Assembly (NCBI GenBank): GCA_002898915.1
Contig: BEHO01000010.1
Coordinates: 1-12,206 of the forward strand
From: a bacterium HR12
GTDB lineage: Bacteria > Actinomycetota > UBA4738 > HRBIN12
Length of the DNA stretch: 12,206 nt
Reading direction: 5' to 3'
Every line of letters starts with the position of its first letter. Positions within the stretch are counted from its first letter, which is position 1. Shown piece after piece: positions 7,180 to 12,206 of this stretch. A program made the translations under genes and the position numbers. The notes under the pieces were generated by a model. That model was not told the origin of the DNA, searched no databases, and saw nothing but the letters and a program-made list of their open reading frames with translations.

Positions 7180-7590
7180 CTACCCGTCGTCGCGCCGCCC
7201 CGCCCCCGCCCGTCTCGCCTGGAGCGCGCCCAGCCCGAGCAGGGCGAGCCGACCGGCGACGAGGAAGACGAGGGTGAAGGCCATGGCCACGCCGCCGAAG
7301 ACCAGCAGGCCCCGCCCCCAGGGCCCGCCCCGGATCGCCGAGCGCAGGACGAGGCCGAGGGGCACCGCGAGGAGCCAGGTGAGCGCGAGCGTGGCCCAAC
7401 CGACGCGGCGGTAGGTGCCGAGGACCGCGGCAACGGCGACCCAGGCCACGAGCAGCGGGAGGCCCGTCCGGACGAGAGCGCCGGGTGCGAATCCCTCCCC
7501 GTGCTCCGCCGCCCCGACGAGCACGAACGCCGCGAGCGCGACCCCGTCCACGAGGGCCGCCGCCCGTACCGAGACCCGCCCTCGCCCCAT
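7180..7590 (-). CDS. DUF3054-like integral membrane protein
   Basis: Small membrane protein of unknown function, 136 residues from the ATG at 7590, with GGGAGG eight bases or so upstream. The same frame is open to 7689, but the upstream part is hydrophilic and overlaps the divergent gene. Hydrophobic segments at about 11-26, 40-57, 66-84 and 94-113, with a short Arg-rich tail. The layout (Asp-containing first helix, then a GAAEHGEG loop, VRTGLPLLVAW, and GWATLALTWLLAVPLGLVLR) fits the actinobacterial DUF3054 family as I remember it. It is followed by 155 bases before the ABM-like gene, so probably a separate transcript. Divergent from the deacetylase gene. It ends in TAG. Confidence 0.75.
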   Translation of the reverse strand: MGRGRVSVRAAALVDGVALAAFVLVGAAEHGEGFAPGALVRTGLPLLVAWVAVAAVLGTYRRVGWATLALTWLLAVPLGLVLRSAIRGGPWGRGLLVFGGVAMAFTLVFLVAGRLALLGLGALQARRAGAGRRDDG

Positions 7591-7641
7591 GGTTCCATCC
7601 TCCCAAACCGACGACCGCGGAACCGCGCCGCCTCGACACGA

Positions 7642-7670
7642 GTCACCCGGTGGTGACGGATCGACGTCGA
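7642..7670. promoter_or_regulatory. Two adjacent palindromes between divergent genes, candidate operators
   Basis: GTCACC-N4-GGTGAC (7642-7657) and the perfect 10-base palindrome TCGACGTCGA (7661-7670) lie between the DUF3054 gene and the deacetylase gene. Their position fits shared control of both promoters, though no convincing -35/-10 pair was found. If the deacetylase started at 7650 or 7653 these sites would be coding, which is one reason to prefer 7710. Seen directly; function inferred. Confidence 0.3.
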
Positions 7671-7709
7671 GGGTGGACAGGGAGGGCAACCGTCCGGCAC
7701 CATGGGCCG

Positions 7710-8786
7710 GTGCGACGTCGGCGCCTTCCCCGCCGGCCCGCGCTGCGCGCGGGCTTGTTCTCTGTCGTCCTCGCCGCCCCCATGCTCCTCGGCGCGGACC
7801 TCGCCGATCTGCCCGCTCCCCTGCGGATCTCGGTCCAGGGACGCCCGACGATGGTCGCGGCCGGCACGACCGTCCGTGCGCTCCTCCGCGACCTCTGGAT
7901 CGCGCCCCGCCCCGGGCGCCTGCTCTCGGTGACCGGCCGGGTGCTCGAGCGGCGGGCCGACCCCGGGCTGGTCCTCCTGAACGGGACGCCCGCCGACCCG
8001 GATACCCGCCTCGCCACGGGCGACGCGATCGCGCTCGCGGACGGCGTCGATCGCGTCGAGGGGACCCGGCGGGAGACGCGGATCCTGCCCGGGCGGCAGC
8101 TCCACAACCCCGCCTTCACGCTGGAGCTCTCGCGCCTCCGCGAGATCCGGACCGTGGGCGAGATCTCGGGGGAGACGGTCGACGTGCGCTACCGACCGCT
8201 CGGCGGGAGCGTGCGCCCGCGCGCCGTCGCCCTCACCTTCGACGACGGCCCGTGGCCGGGCACGACCCTGCGGATCGTGCGCACCCTCCGGCGCATGCGC
8301 GCGCCGGCGACCTTCTTCATGGTCGGGTACCTGATGGAGCGCTACCCGGAGATCGTCGAGCGGGTGGCCCGCGCCGGGATGACGATCGGGACCCACTCCT
8401 GGTCGCACCCCTGGCGGGTGCCGTTCGTGAAGCTCCGTCCCCACCGGATCGAGACCGAGGTGCGGCGCCCCGCCGAGCTCCTCGCCGAGCGCTTCGGCAT
8501 CCGGCCCACCCTGTTCCGACCCCCGGGCGGCAGCTTCGACCCCTCCGTGATCCGCGTCGCGCGCGAGGCCGGCATGCGGGTCGTGCACTGGAGCGTCGAC
8601 CCCCGCGACTACCGGACCGGTCGCCCCGCCGCGATCGCCCGCGAGGTGCTGGCGCGCGTCCGCCGGGGCTCGATCGTCCTCCTCCACGACGGGGGCGGCG
8701 ACGGGGAGGCGACGCTCCGGGCCCTGCCCCGCATCATCCGGGGCATCCGTCGCATGGGGCTCGAGCTGATCGCGATCCCCGGCTAG
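7710..8786 (+). CDS. Polysaccharide deacetylase (NodB/CE4 domain), exported
   Basis: Predicted to remove N- or O-acyl groups from an envelope or extracellular polysaccharide. 358 residues from the GTG at 7710, which gives an Arg-rich n-region and a hydrophobic core (about 14-28) acting as signal peptide or membrane anchor. In-frame GTGs at 7650 and 7653 are alternatives; none has a good ribosome site. Residues about 37-117 form an extra domain (SVQGRPTMVAAGTTVRALL, later a LNGTPAD segment) resembling DUF348 or ubiquitin-like folds. The NodB domain begins near 170: TFDDGP (Asp178, Asp179), HSWSH (His229, His233), RPPGG (270-274), WSVDP (294-298) and LLHDG (His326). All five CE4 motifs are present, so it should be a metal-dependent active enzyme. 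It ends in TAG on a CTAG shared with the convergent gene. Confidence 0.87.
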   Translation: MRRRRLPRRPALRAGLFSVVLAAPMLLGADLADLPAPLRISVQGRPTMVAAGTTVRALLRDLWIAPRPGRLLSVTGRVLERRADPGLVLLNGTPADPDTRLATGDAIALADGVDRVEGTRRETRILPGRQLHNPAFTLELSRLREIRTVGEISGETVDVRYRPLGGSVRPRAVALTFDDGPWPGTTLRIVRTLRRMRAPATFFMVGYLMERYPEIVERVARAGMTIGTHSWSHPWRVPFVKLRPHRIETEVRRPAELLAERFGIRPTLFRPPGGSFDPSVIRVAREAGMRVVHWSVDPRDYRTGRPAAIAREVLARVRRGSIVLLHDGGGDGEATLRALPRIIRGIRRMGLELIAIPG

Positions 8787-9718
8787 AGATCGAGCAGGGC
8801 GGGGGCGAGCTCCGCGAGCTCCTTCAGGCAGACGTCGGTCTCGTCCTCCGAGACCACCTGGACGCAGACGTGGTCGGCACCGGCCTGGAGGTGCTCCCGG
8901 ACGCGGCTCGCGATGCGGTCCACGTCCCCCCAGACCACCACGGCGTCGATCAGCGCGTCGCTCCCCTGGCCGGCGATGTCCTGGTCCGACCACCCCATCC
9001 GACGGAGGTTCCGCGCGTAGTTCGGGGTCTGGAGGTAGTCGACGGCGAAGAGCCTCGCGATCCGCCGCGCCTCCGCGGGGTCGGTCTCGAGCACCGCCGT
9101 CTGCTCCACCACCAGCACCGGCTCCGGACCGAGGCGAGCGCGGGCGAAGGCCGTGTGCTCGACCGGCACGAAGTAGGGGTGGGCGCCGAGGCTCCGCTCC
9201 GCGGCGAGCTCCAGCATCCGGGGTCCGAGGGCCGCCAGCATCCGCCGCGGCTCCGCCTCCGGCTCCGGCGCCGACGACGCCGCCCGGTCCATCGCGTCCA
9301 GGTAGGCGCGCATCCTCGCGTACGGGCGCTAGTACCGACCGCCCCGACGTCCGACCGAGCCCTCGTGGCTGACGCCGAGGCCGAGGACGAACCGGTCGGG
9401 ATAGGCGTCGGTGAGCATCCGCCATCCGTTGGCCATGGCGACGGCGTCGCGGGCCCAGATGTTGGCGATCCCGCTCGCCACCACGATCCGCTCCGTCGAG
9501 GCGAGGAGCCAGGACGCGTGGGAGAAGATCTCGCGGCTCGTCACGGCCTCCGGGACCCACACCGCCGGGTAGCCGAGCTCCTCGATGCGGCGCACCGCCT
9601 CGCGCTCCTCGGCGGCCGTCTGGGTCTCGAGGGCGAAGCTCCAGACCCCCACCCGGCCGAGCGCCGCCCGGAGCGCCTCGCGCTCCTCCCGCATCCCGCC
9701 GCCGACCTGCTCGTCCAT
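8783..9718 (-). pseudogene. LLM-class (F420-dependent type) oxidoreductase gene interrupted by an in-frame TAG
   Basis: One reading frame of 312 codons encodes a luciferase-like monooxygenase-fold flavin/F420 oxidoreductase. A single TAG at codon 130 (9329-9331) splits it into 129 residues (9329-9718), ending VSHEGSVGRRGGRY, and a part open from the ATG at 9313 (176 residues, to 8783). After the TAG the frame continues RPYARMRAYLDAMD, as expected for the family, so no bases are lost and the frame is unchanged. Family features: WVPEA, ASGIANIWARD, FVLGLGVSH, then MLALAAER-like MLELAAERSLGAHPY and GADHVCVQV. Start ATG at 9718, or 9694. Probably a recent nonsense mutation or a sequencing error. 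Suppression is less likely because this gene and three neighbours use TAG as their normal stop. Confidence 0.8.
9329..9331 (-). other. In-frame amber codon inside the LLM oxidoreductase frame
   Basis: The plus strand reads CTA, giving TAG between tyrosine codon 129 and arginine codon 131. One base change would restore GAG, CAG or AAG. Frame and length on either side fit an intact family member. Confidence 0.85.
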
Positions 9719-9739
9719 CCCCTGCGGACCCTACCAGAA

Positions 9740-9771
9740 GCGCCGGAGGGGGCCGAAACCCCCTCCGGCGC
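9740..9771 (-). terminator. GC-rich hairpin, likely terminator of the MmpL-type gene
   Basis: A perfect 13-base-pair stem (9740-9752 with 9759-9771) with a 6-base loop. It lies 19 bases past the stop of the RND transporter gene and upstream of the LLM gene, both on the minus strand. On that strand it is followed by TTCT rather than a full T-run, so it is a GC-rich, U-poor terminator candidate. It could also protect the 3' end of the message. Confidence 0.65.
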
Positions 9772-9790
9772 AACGTGGCGCGCGGGCGCG

Positions 9791-12133
9791 TCAGACCTCG
9801 TCCACCGCCCCCACCGGCTCGGGCTCGCGGGTCGCCGGACGGGCCGGCTCGCGGCCCTCGACGCTCACCCGGGGGAGCCACTCGAGCCACCGCGGCAGGT
9901 ACCAGTTGCGGTCGCCGAGGAGCTTCATGCTGGCCGGCACGAGGATCGAGCGCACGATCGTGGCGTCCATGAACACCGCGACGGCCAGCCCGAACCCCAT
10001 CTGCTGCAGCGGCACCAGCCGTCCGGCGGCGAAGGCCGTGAACACCGCGACCATGATGATGGCGGCGCCGGTGATGATCCCCGCCGTCGTCCGCAGCCCG
10101 TAGGCCACCGACCCCGCGTTGTCCCCGGTCCGGTCGTACTCCTCCCGGATCCGGGAGAGCAGGAACACGTGGTAGTCCATGGACAGCCCGAACAGGATCG
10201 AGAAGAGCAGCAGCGGGAGCCACGCCTCGATCGACGCCACCTCCTGGAACCGGAAGCCGATCAGGTTGAACAGGTCCAGGGCGGCGGTGTGGATCCGCTC
10301 GAGCAGGGCGTTCGACTGCCGTTGGAAGACGAGGACGATCGCCCCGTACGCCGCCCCCACCGAGAGCAGGTTCATGAGCACCGCCTTGAGCGGCACGACG
10401 ATCGAGCGGAACACCACCGTGAGGAGCAGGAAGGACAGGCCGAGCACGAAGGCCAGCACGATCGGCTGGTACGTGTCGGTCTGCGCCAGGAAGTCGGTGA
10501 AGATCGCCGGCATGCCGCCGACGAGGACCTCCGCGCGGGTCCCCTCGAAGATCCGGGGGATGACCTCCGAGCGGAGCCGCCGCACCGCCTCGAACGTCTC
10601 GTTCCCGAAGGCGTCGCCGACGGGGATCGCGTTCACCACGAGCGCGTCGCCGCGGGGCCCCGGCTCCACCGGGACCTCGTCCCCGAAGGCCGGGTCGGCC
10701 GCGATCGCCCGCTGCAGCTCGCCGACGGCCTCCTGCACCGCGGGGCTGCCGACGTCGCCCCCCACGTACACCTGCACCGGGTCCGCCCGGCCGCCGGCCG
10801 CGAACTCCCGGGAGAGGATCAGGAACGCTCGCTTGGACTCGACCTCGTCCGGCAGGGTCGCCGCGCTCTGCGTGGTGCCCTTGTGGATCGTGAAGTAGAG
10901 GCCCGAGAGACCGCCGAGGATCGCCACCGCGACCACGAGGAAGACCACGGGCCGGGCCATCACGGCCTCCGTGGTGCGATCCCAGAACCCGCCGCGAGGG
11001 TCGTGGTCGCCGTCCATCCTCGCCCGCTTCGCGAGCCGCGGCCAGTTCACGCGGTCCTTCAGCAGGCCCATCAACGCCGGTAGGAGGGTGAGGGAGGCCG
11101 CGATCGAGCCGAGCACCACGAGCATCGCGCCCGTCGCCATGCTGCGGAAGATGGTGGTCGGCATGATGAACATGCCGAGCAGGGCCAGGACGACCGTGAG
11201 CCCGCTGAAGAACACGGCGCGGCTCGCCGTCGCGCCGGCCGCGGCGATCGCGTCGAGGGGCTCGAGCCCCTTCTTCCGCTCCTCCCGGTACCGGGCGATG
11301 ATGAACAGCGAGTAGTCGATGCCCACGGCGAGCCCGATCGAGCTCGTGATGTTCGTGGTGAACAGGCTGAAGCGCACGCCGAGCGCGGCGGCGATGAGGG
11401 CGACCGCCCCCAGCGCGACGGGGATCGCGACGAGGGCCATGGCGAGGGGCAGGAGCGCGGCGACGAAGGCGGCGAAGACGACGAGGAGCACCACGAGCGC
11501 GATGCCGATGCCGATCGTCTCGCTCCGCCGCAGGTCCTCCTCCGCCACCTCGAACGAGTCGGCGTTCAGGGTGGCGGCGCCCGCGAGGAGCAGGTCGAAC
11601 CCATCGCTCGACGCGACCCGGTCGCGGACCTCCTTCAGGGCCTCCACCGTCTCGAGCTCGGTGTCGACGACGGGCACGACGACGAGGGTGGCGCGCCCGT
11701 CCTCGGACACGAGCCCCCGGGCCTGTTGCTCGAGGGCCGCCCGCTCGGTGGGGTCGGTCGCGGCCTCGGCCGCCGCCCGCACGTCGTAGTAGGTGGCGAC
11801 GTCGCCCGCCACGACCGAGGGGCCGAGCGCGGCCACCTCCCGCTGGACCGCTCGCACGACCGCCTCGAAGCTCGGAGCGGAGACCGGCAGCGTGCGGTGC
11901 TTGACGATGAAGAACTCGGTGTCCTGCCGTTCCCCGGTGACGTTCCGCTCGATGAGCTCCATGGCCCGCTTGGACTCGGGCTCGTTCGTGAAGTCGATGT
12001 CGGTGGTGAGCGCGTCGGCGAGGAAGGCCCGCGAGGCGATCCCCATCGCCGCCACCACCAGGATCCAGACCGCGATCACGCGCCAGGGGTGGCGGCTGCT
12101 CGCACGCGCCAGCGACTCCGGGTTCAGACGCAT
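9791..12133 (-). CDS. MmpL-family RND transporter
   Basis: Inner-membrane proton-driven transporter, 780 residues; this family exports lipids, siderophores or drugs. The ATG at 12133 follows a long purine-rich ribosome region (complement of about 12137-12155). Two-fold RND layout: membrane segment about 17-38, a periplasmic domain to about 203, a helix bundle 205-356; then a helix 393-412, a second periplasmic domain to about 552 and a bundle 555-738. Both MMPL signature Asp-Tyr pairs are present, D273-Y274 in AVGIDYSLF and D653-Y654 in FGLSMDYHVF, the presumed proton relay. The tail has DATIVRSILVPASMKLLG and the usual NWYLPRWLEWLP. The loop about 603-637 looks longer than usual. Substrate not deducible. 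It ends in TGA; a hairpin follows. Confidence 0.92.
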   Translation of the reverse strand: MRLNPESLARASSRHPWRVIAVWILVVAAMGIASRAFLADALTTDIDFTNEPESKRAMELIERNVTGERQDTEFFIVKHRTLPVSAPSFEAVVRAVQREVAALGPSVVAGDVATYYDVRAAAEAATDPTERAALEQQARGLVSEDGRATLVVVPVVDTELETVEALKEVRDRVASSDGFDLLLAGAATLNADSFEVAEEDLRRSETIGIGIALVVLLVVFAAFVAALLPLAMALVAIPVALGAVALIAAALGVRFSLFTTNITSSIGLAVGIDYSLFIIARYREERKKGLEPLDAIAAAGATASRAVFFSGLTVVLALLGMFIMPTTIFRSMATGAMLVVLGSIAASLTLLPALMGLLKDRVNWPRLAKRARMDGDHDPRGGFWDRTTEAVMARPVVFLVVAVAILGGLSGLYFTIHKGTTQSAATLPDEVESKRAFLILSREFAAGGRADPVQVYVGGDVGSPAVQEAVGELQRAIAADPAFGDEVPVEPGPRGDALVVNAIPVGDAFGNETFEAVRRLRSEVIPRIFEGTRAEVLVGGMPAIFTDFLAQTDTYQPIVLAFVLGLSFLLLTVVFRSIVVPLKAVLMNLLSVGAAYGAIVLVFQRQSNALLERIHTAALDLFNLIGFRFQEVASIEAWLPLLLFSILFGLSMDYHVFLLSRIREEYDRTGDNAGSVAYGLRTTAGIITGAAIIMVAVFTAFAAGRLVPLQQMGFGLAVAVFMDATIVRSILVPASMKLLGDRNWYLPRWLEWLPRVSVEGREPARPATREPEPVGAVDEV

Positions 12134-12195
12134 GGCTCCGTCCCCCTCCCTCCCGACCCGCCGGCGCTGCCGACGTTGACCCGATGCGGACTTAC

Positions 12196-12205
12196 GGCGT
12201 ACGCC
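12196..12205. promoter_or_regulatory. Perfect palindrome GGCGTACGCC upstream of the MmpL-type gene
   Basis: A 10-base perfect palindrome 63 bases upstream of the transporter start, at the window edge. It could be half of a TetR-type operator, since MmpL genes are often under a local TetR regulator, but the surrounding sequence is cut off and no promoter could be placed with confidence. Confidence 0.2.
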
Positions 12206-12206
12206 A

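Noticed and set aside
8783..9313. The downstream half of the LLM gene as an independent 176-residue gene.
   Set aside because: It lacks the N-terminal part of the barrel, its ATG has no ribosome site, and it is in frame with the upstream half, so one interrupted gene explains both.
8783..9718. Genome-wide TAG recoding (pyrrolysine or an alternative code) to explain the amber codon.
   Set aside because: Four genes in this window, including this one, end at TAG in the expected place, so TAG works as a stop here. No pyrrolysine gene is visible, though only this window can be seen.
6705..11083. Very long open frames of over 1100 codons on both strands across the right half.
   Set aside because: They are Arg/Pro/Gly-rich shadows of GC-rich genes, cross several well-supported genes in other frames and show no domain.
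12176..12204. TTGACC on the plus strand as a promoter for a gene to the right of the window.
   Set aside because: No acceptable -10 hexamer lies at the right spacing, and the window ends before any gene can be seen.

Overview
This is a GC-rich (roughly 70%) bacterial chromosomal window that most resembles an actinobacterium. Supporting that are GTG starts with strong purine-rich ribosome binding sites, a luciferase-like (LLM, F420-type) oxidoreductase, an MmpL-type RND transporter, a DUF3054 membrane protein, and a Tat-targeted PotD lipoprotein with the acidic linker common in actinobacterial homologues. The lineage call is inference from gene content; there is no rRNA or other marker. No RNA gene, insertion sequence, phage gene or CRISPR array is visible.

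Layout. (1) 1-644, minus: the first 214 codons of a crotonase-family (enoyl-CoA hydratase/isomerase) gene, cut by the window edge. (2) 645-834: a divergent control region with a candidate promoter and an inverted repeat facing each way. (3) 835-4006, plus: a polyamine-type ABC importer operon, potD (Tat lipoprotein), potB and potC (permeases). (4) 4013-7024, minus: the ATPase potA, a GbsA/BADH-like aldehyde dehydrogenase and a small ABM-like protein, all oriented towards potDBC and probably one operon read ABM, ALDH, potA. (5) 7180-7590, minus: a DUF3054 membrane protein, divergent from (6) 7710-8786, plus: a secreted or anchored NodB-type polysaccharide deacetylase with an extra N-terminal domain. 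(7) 8783-9718, minus: an LLM-class oxidoreductase gene interrupted by one in-frame TAG. (8) 9740-9771: a strong GC hairpin, probably a terminator. (9) 9791-12133, minus: an MmpL-family RND transporter, with a palindrome upstream at the window end.

How they fit. PotA, B, C and D together make a complete binding-protein-dependent importer for a small cationic amine, although potA sits on the opposite strand. The adjacent aldehyde dehydrogenase, of the betaine-aldehyde/aminoaldehyde type, suggests uptake is coupled to oxidation of an amine-derived aldehyde; the substrate is inferred. The right half holds unrelated envelope and redox functions. The points most worth checking are the amber-interrupted LLM gene, the crotonase with Asp at both catalytic Glu positions, the altered PotD pocket, the paired operator-like repeats, and the two convergent genes that end on one shared CTAG.
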